Assembly: GCA_963736325.1 (NCBI GenBank)
Contig: CAVTOG010000016.1
Coordinates: forward strand, 496,001 to 560,000
From: Actinoallomurus sp963736325
GTDB lineage: Bacteria > Actinomycetota > Actinomycetes > Streptosporangiales > Streptosporangiaceae
Length of the DNA stretch: 64,000 bases
Direction of reading: 5' to 3'
Below are positions 49,652 through 58,388 of this stretch, piece after piece. A program made the translations under genes and the position numbers. Positions within the stretch are counted from its first letter, which is position 1. Every line of letters begins with the position of its first letter. The notes beneath the pieces are model-generated. The model was given only the letters and a program-made list of their open reading frames with translations. It ran no database searches and was not told the origin of the DNA.

Positions 49652-49785
49652 CTGCCTACCTTGCCGGTGAATACTGGCTAGTGCGTGGAAACGTGCAAAA
49701 GTAACGAGAGTGTGGAACCGGCCGGATTCATCGGTGGTCCAAGCCGTGGGCATCCGCCACGGCCGCCGGGGAAAGAGTGAGAGAG

Positions 49786-50166
49786 ATGACCGTCGCCTAC
49801 ATTCACCACTACTACTTCGCGCCGATCAGGCTCATCATCTACCTGATCGTCTTCGGCCTCATCGCCCTCTTCGGCGCGATCGGCCGGCGTTCCAGGCGGC
49901 GCAACTCCGGCGGGTATGGGCAGCAGCAACAGCCCTGGGGTCAGCAGCCTCCGCCCGGATCGCCGTACGGCGGGTGGGGTCAGCAGCCTCCGCCGCAGGG
50001 ATACCAGCAGCAGCCGTACGGCCAGCAGGGGCAGCCGCCGCAGCAGGGATACGGTCAGGTCCCCCCACAGGGGCAGGGGCAGGGGTACGGTCAACCTCAG
50101 CAGCCGTACGGTCAGCAAGGGCAGCCGCCGCAGCAGGGGTACGGTCAGCAGCCCCCTCCCTGGTGA
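49786..50166 (+). CDS. Small membrane protein with Gln/Pro/Gly-rich tail
   Basis: About 126 aa (ATG 49786; GTG 49777 possible). One membrane helix (IRLIIYLIVFGLIALFGAIG) followed by a tail of QQPYGQQGQPPQQGYG-type repeats. Low-complexity Gln/Tyr/Gly tails of this type can self-associate. Function unknown. It precedes the ATPase cassette by 144 nt. Confidence 0.6.
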   Translation: MTVAYIHHYYFAPIRLIIYLIVFGLIALFGAIGRRSRRRNSGGYGQQQQPWGQQPPPGSPYGGWGQQPPPQGYQQQPYGQQGQPPQQGYGQVPPQGQGQGYGQPQQPYGQQGQPPQQGYGQQPPPW

Positions 50167-50310
50167 GGTTTTTGTCGGTGTCTGTAGCTGAATGTCCGGT
50201 TATGGACTTTGTGGTCGCTCGACACCCCCTCTAGTCGGTTGAAACCGCACCCCTGTTCACGCGAAGCTTTCTACGCTGTGCCCCAGACAAGAAGCGGACA
50301 GGTACGGGAC

Positions 50311-52242
50311 GTGGTCGATGTGACAGCCCGCGAAGCGCGGTTACTGCAACCGGGCCGCGTCTACGTCGGCTGGCGTTACGCACAGGTACACGACGATCCC
50401 GGGCCGCCGCCGAAGCGCCCGACGCCTCCCGAGTCCGAACAGGTCGACAAGGAGTGGATGGCGTCGGAGCGCCGCAAGGCGAACCTCCTCAACGGCCCGC
50501 CCAGAATGCTCAGCGGCGTGTCCGGGGTCGGCCTCCTGATCTTCGTCGTCGCCGGCGCGACCGGCATGCTGCCGTGGGCGTTCGCGATCGTCGGCGTTCT
50601 GGCGTGCTTCGCCGTCGCGGCGATCACGGTCAACTCCATCTGGCAGGGCGAGAAGGCCCTGCGCGCCCGGGTGGCCGAGGAGAAGGAGCGCTTCGAGCGC
50701 AAGGAGGACGAGCGACGCCGTCGACTGGAGGTCGCGCACGCCCGGCACGCGCAGGCGTACCAGGAGTGGCGGCGACGGCGCGAGGCGTTCGAGTCTCAGC
50801 ACGAGTGGTACGCCGTGACGGTGCCGCAGGGCGTCGACCGCGTGGACATCGCCGGCGGCACGCTCGCCGGCTGGTCGGCGACGGTGACCATGATGGGCGC
50901 GGCGCGCCTGGCCGCCGGATCGCAGATCACCGTGCTCGACCTGTCCGAGGGCGCGGTCGCCAAGGAGCTGATCCAGCTCGGCAACGACCAGGGCGAGCGC
51001 CCGCTCGTCTGGGTGCTGCCGAGCGACCTGCCGCGGCTCGACCTCACGCACGGGCTCGGGTCCGAAGAGCTCGCGGACGTCCTGTCGCTCGTCGTCAGTG
51101 TGAGCGAGGAGCAGACCAGCACCCGCGACCTCTCGTTCGACAATGCGATCCTCGAACGCATCCTTGGTGTGTTCGGCGGCCGTGCCTCGATCCCGCGCAT
51201 CACCGCCGCGCTGCGCGCGCTCGCCCAGGTCGGCGACCCGCGCGACGACCTGCGCAGCGGGCTCATCACCGACGACGAGCTCGCGAGGATCACCACGATG
51301 TTCGGCCGGGGCGCCGCCGACCGCATCGTCATCGAGCGCGCCTGGGCGCTGGAGTCGCAGCTGCGCAAGCTGGAGAAGCTCGGGTCGAGCCAGACGCTGC
51401 TCCCGCCGAGCCGCCTGCGTGTCATCGCCACCGACCGCCGCGCCGGCGTGCTCACCAACCGGGTGCTCGGCACGTACGTCGCCGCGGCCTTCACACACGT
51501 GCTGCGGTCCTCGCAGCGCGCCGAGCCGTGGGCGCACACCCTGATGGTCTGCGGGGCGGAGAAGCTCCGAGGCGACGTGCTCGACCGGCTCATCGACGCG
51601 TGTGAGGCGACGTCGACCGGGCTGGTCCTGATGTACCGCTCGATCGGCCCGCACGTGAAGGAGCGGCTGGGGCGTGGCCACGCGGCCGTGGGCTTCATGC
51701 GGCTGGGGAACGCCGAGGACGCGCGGGTCGCCGCCGAGCACATCGGCGCCGAGCACCTGCTGGAGGTCGCCGAGCTGACCGACAAGCTCGGCGCGAGCGT
51801 CGCCGACCCGGCGGAGGCGTCCTACACCAGCACGGTCGGGGTGTCCGTGCCGCCGGCGGTGTTCGACGGCGGCGGCGCGACCGAGAGCGCGCTGCCCGAC
51901 GGCATCGGCCGCGCGACCTCCTGGGGACAGGACGCCTCCGCCGCGGCCGACACGGGGAAGGGCTCACGTGAGCTGGCGGTGGCTCCGCAGGAGCTGCAAC
52001 AGCTCCCGTCGACCGCGATGATCTTCACGCACTCCGAGCAATCCGGACGGCGCATCATCCTCCTCGACGCCAACCCCGGCATCATGACGCTGCCCACGGC
52101 CAACATCCAGGACTACGAGGAGGCGACCCGCCCGACACGGGCCCGCCACGCCAAGCCGGACGTCACCCCGCCCGACGGCTCCCACCCGATCCCGAACCTC
52201 GGCCCGCCGCCGGAGCGCCTGGACTTTCGCAAGAAGAAGTAG
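50311..52242 (+). CDS. Membrane-bound, degenerate TraG/VirD4-like ATPase homologue
   Basis: About 643 aa from GTG 50311 (SD-like GGTACGGG); a GTG at 50278 is possible. Two membrane helices at about 73-110 (VGLLIFVVAGATGMLPWAFA ...), a charged coiled coil (about 114-160), and a large cytoplasmic domain. There is no Walker A. The region AEPWAHTLMVCGAEKL ... GRGHAAVGFMRLGNAEDARVAAEHIG matches the C-terminal layout of TraG/FtsK-type proteins, with GAEK in place of the Walker B acidic pair. Likely a non-hydrolysing partner of the HerA-type ATPase at 53082. Confidence 0.6.
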   Translation: MVDVTAREARLLQPGRVYVGWRYAQVHDDPGPPPKRPTPPESEQVDKEWMASERRKANLLNGPPRMLSGVSGVGLLIFVVAGATGMLPWAFAIVGVLACFAVAAITVNSIWQGEKALRARVAEEKERFERKEDERRRRLEVAHARHAQAYQEWRRRREAFESQHEWYAVTVPQGVDRVDIAGGTLAGWSATVTMMGAARLAAGSQITVLDLSEGAVAKELIQLGNDQGERPLVWVLPSDLPRLDLTHGLGSEELADVLSLVVSVSEEQTSTRDLSFDNAILERILGVFGGRASIPRITAALRALAQVGDPRDDLRSGLITDDELARITTMFGRGAADRIVIERAWALESQLRKLEKLGSSQTLLPPSRLRVIATDRRAGVLTNRVLGTYVAAAFTHVLRSSQRAEPWAHTLMVCGAEKLRGDVLDRLIDACEATSTGLVLMYRSIGPHVKERLGRGHAAVGFMRLGNAEDARVAAEHIGAEHLLEVAELTDKLGASVADPAEASYTSTVGVSVPPAVFDGGGATESALPDGIGRATSWGQDASAAADTGKGSRELAVAPQELQQLPSTAMIFTHSEQSGRRIILLDANPGIMTLPTANIQDYEEATRPTRARHAKPDVTPPDGSHPIPNLGPPPERLDFRKKK

Positions 52243-52243
52243 C

Positions 52244-53011
52244 TCAGCGCAGCTCGGCGAGCACGTTCTTGAGCATCGTGGTCGCCTGCCGCTTCGCCGT
52301 CGCGTACGGCAGGCGGTCGCCGACGAGCTTCTTGTGGCCGCGTACGCCCGCCGGGTAGTCGCCGCCCTGCCAGACGACCGTCACGATGACGTTGCGCACC
52401 CGCGCCTCCGCCCAGACGCCACCGATGTCGTAGGAGATCACCGACTTCTTGTCCGGCCCTCTCTCGACGAGGTCGTGGGAGTGGGCCGCGAACGCCTCGT
52501 CGCCCAGGGCGTCCAGGTCCTCCGGGCCGTGTTCGAAGCCGCCGTTCGCGGTCTTGTCGCCGGTGTAGGTGAGGTCGTCGGCGAAGTCCTTGGCGGCCTT
52601 CACCGTGCCCCCGCCGCCGTTCTCCAGCGTGATCTCGATCGTGAGGTCGCGTGCCTTGTCCTTGCGCAGGAGCTCCCAGTGGCAGGAGTCGGCGACCTTG
52701 TGGCGTGGCGCGGAGCGGATCTCGGCCGGCACGGCCTTGCCCGGGGATGTGCAGGGGTCGGGCGTGTTCGCGTACGCGGGTGGTCCTGTGACGAACGGTG
52801 GGAGGGACGCGGTCACGGACGGCGTGTCCAGGGCTTCGGAGCGGCCGTGGAGCAGTACGCCGACGGCCGCGAGCACGACGACGGCGGCGGCGCCCGCGAC
52901 GGCGACGATGAGCAGCCGCGCGTCGCCCTCGGGCGGCGGAGGATCGGCAGGTGGCGGATCCGGCGGCGGTTCCTCGGGCGGAAGGAACTGCGGCCTGCCT
53001 GCGTCGGGCAC
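52244..53011 (-). CDS. Pro-rich membrane-anchored extracytoplasmic protein (DUF3558-like)
   Basis: 255 aa. Pro/Glu-rich cytoplasmic start, one helix (LLIVAVAGAAAVVVLAAVGV), then an exported domain with two Cys (PDPCTSPGK and DSCHWELL), a spacing reminiscent of DUF3558 lipoproteins. It is convergent with the degenerate ATPase gene (1 nt between stops) and divergent from the HerA-type gene. The position between the two ATPase genes suggests a shared function. Confidence 0.6.
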   Translation of the reverse strand: MPDAGRPQFLPPEEPPPDPPPADPPPPEGDARLLIVAVAGAAAVVVLAAVGVLLHGRSEALDTPSVTASLPPFVTGPPAYANTPDPCTSPGKAVPAEIRSAPRHKVADSCHWELLRKDKARDLTIEITLENGGGGTVKAAKDFADDLTYTGDKTANGGFEHGPEDLDALGDEAFAAHSHDLVERGPDKKSVISYDIGGVWAEARVRNVIVTVVWQGGDYPAGVRGHKKLVGDRLPYATAKRQATTMLKNVLAELR

Positions 53012-53081
53012 GTGGCTCCTTTCGGCGTACGTAGTGTCCCATCCTCTGGCATGAGAGACGCGGCACTGTAATCCTGCAGGG

Positions 53082-55952
53082 ATGGCAGGGGTGGCAGGGG
53101 GACTTCAGGGACCGTGGTACCGGATTCAGGCGATCCTCTCGCCGGCGCGCGGAGCGTCGGCGGAGTGGGACTACGTCACGGTCCTGCCCGCGGTGCTGTC
53201 GGCGGCGCAGAGCGGCCGTCCGTTCGTCGTGGGCTGGATGTCGCGGGGCGGTGGCGCGCCGCTCGAACTCATCACCAACGCCGGGCCTCTCACCCCGTCC
53301 GCGGAGCGGCAGCAGGGCCTGATGTTCCCGAACGGCGCGCGCGGCGTGGAGATCGGCGACGACTGGCTGGCCGACGCCTCACGGATGATCTGGAGCCGGT
53401 GCCCGGCGCGGCAGGCGCCGCCGCTGACGTCGGCGCGCGGCGACACGGGCCCGAGTCTGTTCGAGTCCACGCTCGTCACATTGATGGGCCGGCCGTTCGG
53501 CTGGCTGGTGATCGCCGAGCAGTGCGGCGAGCAGGTGCTGAAGGAAGAGGTCACCGACCTGCAGTACGAGCTGCAGATCCAGCGCCGCGGCGACGACGAG
53601 CTCGCGGTCGAGCGCCTCGAACGCCGTACGGCCGAGCTGGACGCCTTCCAGGAGGCCGGCCTGTGGAACGTCCGGGTGCTGGCCGGCGCGGAGTCGGCGC
53701 AGGAGCTCGACCAGATCGCGCCGGTGCTGGTCGGCTCGGTCGAGATGAGCCACCACCCGTACCGCCTGCGGTCCGGTGAGCGTTCCGTGCGGTTCCACGA
53801 GGCCGTGCACGTCGACACGCAGGACCGCGACCTGAAGTCGCCGTTCATCGCGACGGCCGGCACGCTCGCGGCCCTCGCCGGGCTGCCACGAAGGGAGGTG
53901 CCCGGCCTGCGGGTGCTGGACGCCGGCAACTTCGACGTGACCTCGGAGGTCGGCGGGGGAGGCCTCGCGCTCGGCGCGATCCTCGACGGCCAGGACCGCC
54001 AGGTCGGCACGTTCACCGTGCCGCGGCAGACGCTGAACCGGCACGTATTCGTCACGGGCTCGACCGGCGCGGGTAAGTCCCAGACAGTGCGCCACCTGCT
54101 CGAACAGCTGACGAACGACGGGATCCCGTGGCTGGCGATCGAGCCGGCCAAGTCGGAGTACGCCGCGATGTCGGGCCGGATCGGCGAGCCCGTCACGGTC
54201 GTGAACCCCTCCGATCCCGACGCCGTCCCGCTGTCGGTCAACCCGCTCGCCCCCGCGCCCGGCTATCCGGTGCAGGCGCACATCGACATGGTCCGCGCGC
54301 TGTTCCAGGCCGCCTTCGACGCGGAGGAGCCGTTCCCGCAGATCATGTCGCAGGCGCTGCAGCGCGTGTACGAGGCCAACGGCTGGGACGTCGTCACCGG
54401 CCGCGGCCGTCCCGGCTCCGCGATCGAGCCCGCCATCCCGACCCTCGAACAGCTCCAGAACGCCGCCCTCCAGGTGATCAGCGACGCCGGCTACGGCAAC
54501 GAGTTGATGTCCGACGTCAAGGGCTTCGTGAACGTACGCCTGCGGTCGCTGCGCATCGGCTCGGCCGGCCGCTTCTTCGAGGGCGGGCACCCGGCCGACA
54601 TCGAGGGCCTGCTGAGCCGCAACGTCGTGCTCGCCATCGAGGACGTCGCCAACGACGAGGACAAGGCGTTCCTCATGGGGACGTTGATCATCCGGATCGT
54701 CGAGCACCTGCGGCTGCGGGCACGCGCGACGGACGCCGGCGACGGCAACGAGCTGAAACACGTCATCGTCATCGAGGAGGCGCACCGGCTGCTGCGCAAC
54801 CGCGGAGAGGCACGGGCCAGCGCGCACGCGGTCGAGCTGTTCGCCGGGATGCTGGCGGAGATCCGCGCGTACGGCGAGGGCATCGTCGTGGCCGAGCAGA
54901 TCCCGACCAAGCTCGTCCCGGATGTCGTGAAGAACACCGCGCTGAAGGTCGTGCACCGGCTGCCGGCCCACGACGACCGCCGGCTGGTCGGCGCCGCGAT
55001 GAATCTCGACGAGGACCAGTCACGCGAGGTGGTCTCGCTGCGGCCGGGTGTCGCGGCGGTGTTCGCCGACGGCATGGACCGTCCGCTGCGCGTACGCGTG
55101 CCGCTCGGCCGCGCGCGTGAGCAGGTGATGCCCGGCCCGGTGCCGCCGATCGCGGGCCGCCGCTCGGTCGCGTGCGGCGCCGAGTGCCGGGAGGGCCGCG
55201 CGTGCTCCCTGTACGAGCTGCGCGAGGCGGACCTGATCGCCTCGGCGGCCGACTGGGCGTGGCTGCGAGTGTGGGCCGACACGCTCGCCCTCGCGCACGT
55301 CGTCGGCCGCCCGATGCCACGGGTGCCGGGCGACCTGGCCGACGTGTGGACGGCACGTGCCGTACGCCTGCGCGAGTGCGTGCTCGCCACGGTCATCGAC
55401 CGTGTCGTCGGCCGCCGGGCCGTGGCTCTGCGCGTCGCGTACGCCCCCGAGGGGCTCACCGAGACGCTGGCGAACGTCGCGAAGCGCCTGCTCGGCGACC
55501 CGTACGGCGAGGAGGAGCCCTCGCCGGGCCCGGATTGGGTCATCCCGCAGATCCGCTGGCTGCACGAGATGGCCCGGCTGTTCCCCGGCGGTCCGGCCGT
55601 CCCGGACAAGCGCGACCAGGTCCCGCCGCTGGACTACGAGCTGCCGGGCCTGAAGCAGCCGCCGAACGCCCTGTTCGGCCACCGCGTACGCGCCTTGCGC
55701 CGCCACCCGCTGTCGATGGCCCTGGAGGCCAACGGCCCCATCGTCGACGCCGCCATCCTCGGCGACGACGAGAACGAGGGATTCGTCCGCGACCTCGCGG
55801 TCGTCGCGATCGGCGTCGACTCCGGCGAGCGCGTCGCCCACGTCGCCGACACGATGCGCGTCCCGTGGCTGAAGGAGGTCCTCGACTGGCCGCACCGCTT
55901 CGGCGCCGCGTTCGACGACCCGGCCGGCGCGGTGCCGTTCTTCGACGCCTGA
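53082..55952 (+). CDS. HerA/VirB4-type ATP-binding protein (DUF87)
   Basis: 956 aa. An N-terminal domain (about 1-300) precedes a HerA-FtsK ATPase with Walker A GSTGAGKSQT (about 326) and Walker B HVIVIEEAHRLL (about 560). A sensor-like AEQIPTKL motif follows. After the ATPase comes a CGAECREGRAC cluster (about residue 698; C-x3-C-x5-C), possibly a zinc or Fe-S site, and a helical C-terminal domain. Such hexameric motors move DNA or protein through rings. ATG 53082 has TGTAAT 9 nt upstream and may be leaderless. Confidence 0.8.
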   Translation: MAGVAGGLQGPWYRIQAILSPARGASAEWDYVTVLPAVLSAAQSGRPFVVGWMSRGGGAPLELITNAGPLTPSAERQQGLMFPNGARGVEIGDDWLADASRMIWSRCPARQAPPLTSARGDTGPSLFESTLVTLMGRPFGWLVIAEQCGEQVLKEEVTDLQYELQIQRRGDDELAVERLERRTAELDAFQEAGLWNVRVLAGAESAQELDQIAPVLVGSVEMSHHPYRLRSGERSVRFHEAVHVDTQDRDLKSPFIATAGTLAALAGLPRREVPGLRVLDAGNFDVTSEVGGGGLALGAILDGQDRQVGTFTVPRQTLNRHVFVTGSTGAGKSQTVRHLLEQLTNDGIPWLAIEPAKSEYAAMSGRIGEPVTVVNPSDPDAVPLSVNPLAPAPGYPVQAHIDMVRALFQAAFDAEEPFPQIMSQALQRVYEANGWDVVTGRGRPGSAIEPAIPTLEQLQNAALQVISDAGYGNELMSDVKGFVNVRLRSLRIGSAGRFFEGGHPADIEGLLSRNVVLAIEDVANDEDKAFLMGTLIIRIVEHLRLRARATDAGDGNELKHVIVIEEAHRLLRNRGEARASAHAVELFAGMLAEIRAYGEGIVVAEQIPTKLVPDVVKNTALKVVHRLPAHDDRRLVGAAMNLDEDQSREVVSLRPGVAAVFADGMDRPLRVRVPLGRAREQVMPGPVPPIAGRRSVACGAECREGRACSLYELREADLIASAADWAWLRVWADTLALAHVVGRPMPRVPGDLADVWTARAVRLRECVLATVIDRVVGRRAVALRVAYAPEGLTETLANVAKRLLGDPYGEEEPSPGPDWVIPQIRWLHEMARLFPGGPAVPDKRDQVPPLDYELPGLKQPPNALFGHRVRALRRHPLSMALEANGPIVDAAILGDDENEGFVRDLAVVAIGVDSGERVAHVADTMRVPWLKEVLDWPHRFGAAFDDPAGAVPFFDA

Positions 55953-55987
55953 GCCTGTCGGCGGGGCGGTGCAGACTGCCGTACGTG

Positions 55988-56470
55988 ATGCGATGGCCGA
56001 TGGCGGGCGCGGCACTCCTGGCGGCCGTCTCCTGCGCTCACGCTCCGGAGCGGCCCGCGACGCGGGCATGGCGTGCGGTCGTGGAGCGCGTGATCGACGG
56101 CGACACGGTCGTCCTGCGCGTACGCGGCAAGCACGTACGGGTCCGGCTCATCGGCCTCGACGCCCCCGAGACCTGGCTACGGCGTGACTGCTACGGACGC
56201 CGTGCCACCGGCGCCCTGCGCCGCCTGGCGCCGCTCGGATCCCCGGTGTACGCGGCCGGCGACACCGAGCCGTACGACCGCTATGGCCGCCGCCTCCTCT
56301 ATTTGTGGACACCCCACGGAGAGCTGCTGGAGGAGATCCTGATCCGGGAGGGCTTCGCCCGGAGCATGCCGATCCGCCCCAACACACGCCACGCGGCGGT
56401 GCTGCGCGCGGCCGAGAACACCGCCCGCCGCGCCCGTACCGGCCTCTGGAACGACTGCCCGGGTCAGTAG
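55988..56470 (+). CDS. Exported thermonuclease (SNase-like)
   Basis: 160 aa. Probable lipoprotein signal (MRWPMAGAALLAAVSCAHAP, weak lipobox AVSC), then the SNase fold: VERVIDGDTVVLRVRGKHVR, VRLIGLDAPET, YDRYGRRLLYLW, with catalytic Arg and Glu in the expected places. It should cut DNA and RNA outside the membrane in a Ca2+-dependent way. It starts 35 nt after the HerA-type gene and may belong to the same unit. Its stop overlaps the convergent DsrE gene by 7 nt. Confidence 0.85.
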   Translation: MRWPMAGAALLAAVSCAHAPERPATRAWRAVVERVIDGDTVVLRVRGKHVRVRLIGLDAPETWLRRDCYGRRATGALRRLAPLGSPVYAAGDTEPYDRYGRRLLYLWTPHGELLEEILIREGFARSMPIRPNTRHAAVLRAAENTARRARTGLWNDCPGQ

Positions 56471-56826
56471 ACGAGGGCTTGGACGCCCTCGTTCGTGACC
56501 TCTTCGACGAAGGTCGGTGCGCCCGCGATGCGGATGCCCGGCAGCACCTCGTCGTCGGTGATGTCCCGCCGTGCCGCGCACTGTGTGCAGACCGTCACCC
56601 GGCCGCTCGACAGGACGATGGACAGGAGGTCGTCGAGGGGTGTGGAGTGCGGGAGATCGAACTCCTTCGCACGCCCCGGAAGCGCGAACCACGACGACTC
56701 ACCGGTCAGCCAGAGGGACACCTGCACCCCGCTGGCCACCGCCGCGGCGGCGACCGTGAACGCCTGGTTGCACCGTTCGGGCGCCTCGGCGCCCGCCGTC
56801 ACCTTGATGACGAGTGATCGTGCCAT
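56464..56826 (-). CDS. DsrE-family protein
   Basis: 120 aa. DsrE/DsrF-like alpha/beta pattern: LVIKVTAGAEAPERCNQAFT, ASGVQVSLWLTGESSW, RVTVCTQCAARRDI. The conserved Cys (CTQC) lies where sulfur relay proteins carry persulfide. Role in sulfur transfer likely but unproven. Confidence 0.78.
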   Translation of the reverse strand: MARSLVIKVTAGAEAPERCNQAFTVAAAAVASGVQVSLWLTGESSWFALPGRAKEFDLPHSTPLDDLLSIVLSSGRVTVCTQCAARRDITDDEVLPGIRIAGAPTFVEEVTNEGVQALVY

Positions 56827-56835
56827 ATCCGCACA

Positions 56836-57540
56836 CTAGTCCTGGCGGTCGGCGGCCTGAACCTCCGAGCCCCGCGAAACGATGAACGGTCGCATCGACG
56901 GCTTGCCGATCACCAGGTCACCGAGCTCCGTACGCGCCTGTCCGACGACGTACAGCGGATCGCCGTCGGTGATGACGTGCTCCTGCACGACGAAGCCGAG
57001 GGTGCGTTCGCGGTGCTTGGGCCGCAGGCGTACACCCAGGAGGGAGGTGAGGCGCGCGGCGAGGGGGCTGCCGGGGGTGTCGGCGAAGTCGCCGAAGGCC
57101 GGCTCGCCCAGGTCCAGCTCCGCGCCGCGGAGGTCGACGCGCACCGAGGCGGTGTCGCCGGTGACGTAGAGGGGGCCGCTCGTGTGCTCTTCGACCTTGG
57201 TCTCGCGCTCGATCCGCGTCGGCCCGAGCGGGCCGGGGCGCCAGGTGCGGTAGCGCTCGAGGACCGTTATGGAGTACCAGGCGCAGGTCTGGCCGGACAG
57301 CGGCGCGGTGACGGGCCCGGCTGGGCCCGTGACGGCGTGGCCGGTGACCTCGCGCGGAGTGCCGGCGGTGGCGTCGACGAGGGGCTCCGCGCGGTTGATC
57401 GCGCGCCGTCTGCGTGCGCCGCCGACTTTCTTGGAGACCGCCCCGGCGCCGGCCTCGATTCCGGCCGCCAGCATTGTCATCAGCGCGTACACCCGTATCC
57501 TCCTCGACCCTGGGAAGATCAGACGTGGCGGAGCACTCAT
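56836..57540 (-). CDS. GIDE-domain (MULAN-like) protein
   Basis: About 234 aa. It contains the GIDE pattern PLSGQTCAWYSITVLERYRT and two further blocks (VYVTGDTASVRVDLRGAELD-like segment and HRERTLGFVVQEHVITDGDP). A short hydrophobic stretch near the N-terminus (IRVYALMTMLAAGIEAGAG) could anchor it. GIDE domains occur in eukaryotic MUL1 ligase and in bacterial membrane proteins of unknown function. I choose ATG 57540, though 57567 is possible. Confidence 0.6.
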   Translation of the reverse strand: MSAPPRLIFPGSRRIRVYALMTMLAAGIEAGAGAVSKKVGGARRRRAINRAEPLVDATAGTPREVTGHAVTGPAGPVTAPLSGQTCAWYSITVLERYRTWRPGPLGPTRIERETKVEEHTSGPLYVTGDTASVRVDLRGAELDLGEPAFGDFADTPGSPLAARLTSLLGVRLRPKHRERTLGFVVQEHVITDGDPLYVVGQARTELGDLVIGKPSMRPFIVSRGSEVQAADRQD

Positions 57541-57600
57541 CGGTTCACCGGAGAACGCCTTGATCACAAGCTTGATCAGGCTATCGCGGCGATTCCCGAC

Positions 57601-57606
57601 TACGCT
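57601..57606 (+). promoter_or_regulatory. -10 box of the nitrobindin gene
   Basis: TACGCT ends 8 nt before the ATG at 57615, indicating a leaderless transcript. Confidence 0.45.
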
Positions 57607-57614
57607 GGCCGTAC

Positions 57615-58100
57615 ATGGAGCCTGAGCTGCACCCCGATCTTGAGCCGCTGAAGTTCCTCCTGGGTGACTGGGAGGGCGCGGGGGTCGGAGGTTACCCCGA
57701 CATCGAGAGCTTCCGCTTCGGGCAGGAAGTCTCGTTCAGTCATATCGGCAAGCCTTATCTCATCTACACCAGCCGTACCTGGCGCCTCGACGACGAGGGC
57801 AACCTCGGCGAGCCGCTGGCGCGTGAGAGCGGTTACTGGCGCACCCCTCCGGGAGGCATGATCGAGCTGGTCCTCGCGCATCCGACGGGCATCGCCGAGA
57901 TCTACATCGGCGAGGCCGAGGGCACTCGCGTCGAGCTGCGGTCCGACGTGGTCGCGCGGACGGAGACGGCCAGGGAGTACACCGCGGGCAAGCGGCTGTA
58001 CGGCCTGATCGGAGAGGACCTCGGCTACGCGTACGACATGGCCGCGGAGGGCCATGGGCTGCAGTCGCACCTGTCAGGCCAGCTGAAACGCGTGTCATAG
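57615..58100 (+). CDS. Nitrobindin-like heme-binding protein (FABP family)
   Basis: 161 aa, a ten-stranded beta-barrel pattern with the nitrobindin signature GDWEGAGVGGY (GxWxGxG) at about 17-27. The C-terminal GHGLQSHLSGQLKRV carries the His expected as the proximal heme ligand. Nitrobindins bind ferric heme and isomerise peroxynitrite. Located before the nur-type regulator, as I recall for the streptomycete core genome. Confidence 0.85.
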   Translation: MEPELHPDLEPLKFLLGDWEGAGVGGYPDIESFRFGQEVSFSHIGKPYLIYTSRTWRLDDEGNLGEPLARESGYWRTPPGGMIELVLAHPTGIAEIYIGEAEGTRVELRSDVVARTETAREYTAGKRLYGLIGEDLGYAYDMAAEGHGLQSHLSGQLKRVS

Positions 58101-58112
58101 GCGGGCATGAAA

Positions 58113-58177
58113 CGACCCCCGAGCCTTTCCTGCGGTGCAGGGGCCGACAGGACTAGGTCGGCCGGCCTCGGGGGTCG
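58113..58177 (-). terminator. Nested hairpin terminator of the short minus-strand unit
   Basis: Outer arms CGACCCCCGAG (58113-58123) and CTCGGGGGTCG (58167-58177), inner hairpin GGCCGAC (58142-58148) with GTCGGCC (58157-58163). Read on the minus strand the stem is followed by TTTC, so it should end the unit starting near 58320. It may also serve the nitrobindin gene. Confidence 0.65.
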
Positions 58178-58258
58178 GGTGTCTGCCTGGGATTCGCCGG
58201 CCGCGTCCTCGACCGGTTGCCCCGATCCTCATCGGATGGGACGAAGGCTGGACGGCGA

Positions 58259-58297
58259 CTAGCGGACAGCCACCTCACGAGTCCTCGTACTATGCAT
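58259..58297 (-). CDS. Twelve-codon peptide ORF behind a near-perfect Shine-Dalgarno
   Basis: ATG at 58297 reads MHSTRTREVAVR then TAG. The upstream sequence AAAGGAGGTGGTCC (58319-58306, minus strand) is complementary over almost its whole length to the 16S rRNA 3' end, with one change, but the spacing to ATG is 13 nt. It is followed by the nested terminator, so the whole unit is about 200 nt. Not a gene of known function; it may be a leader or a translation-coupled regulatory RNA. Confidence 0.45.
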   Translation of the reverse strand: MHSTRTREVAVR

Positions 58298-58305
58298 AAG
58301 TTTTG

Positions 58306-58319
58306 GACCACCTCCTTTC
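58306..58319 (-). promoter_or_regulatory. Extended Shine-Dalgarno sequence
   Basis: AAAGGAGGTGGTCC on the minus strand matches the full anti-SD complement AAAGGAGGTGATCC except at one position. A possible promoter lies upstream: TTGCCA (58360-58355), 17 nt, TAGCGT (58337-58332). Confidence 0.6.
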
Positions 58320-58375
58320 CCGTTGTGCAGCACGCTAGATCAGCCCGAGATCGGTGGCAAGAGAGTTTTTTCTCC

Positions 58376-58381
58376 TAGACT
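58376..58381 (+). promoter_or_regulatory. Leaderless -10 box of nur
   Basis: TAGACT ends 7 nt before the GTG at 58389. It lies close to the minus-strand promoter at 58332-58360, so the two transcripts may be mutually exclusive or jointly controlled. Confidence 0.5.
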
Positions 58382-58388
58382 CGGAGAC

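Noticed and set aside
58301..58320. Plus-strand resemblance to the 3' end of 16S rRNA (CACCTCCTTTC)
   Set aside because: Only about 14 nt match and no other rRNA sequence is nearby. The minus-strand reading as a Shine-Dalgarno is more economical.
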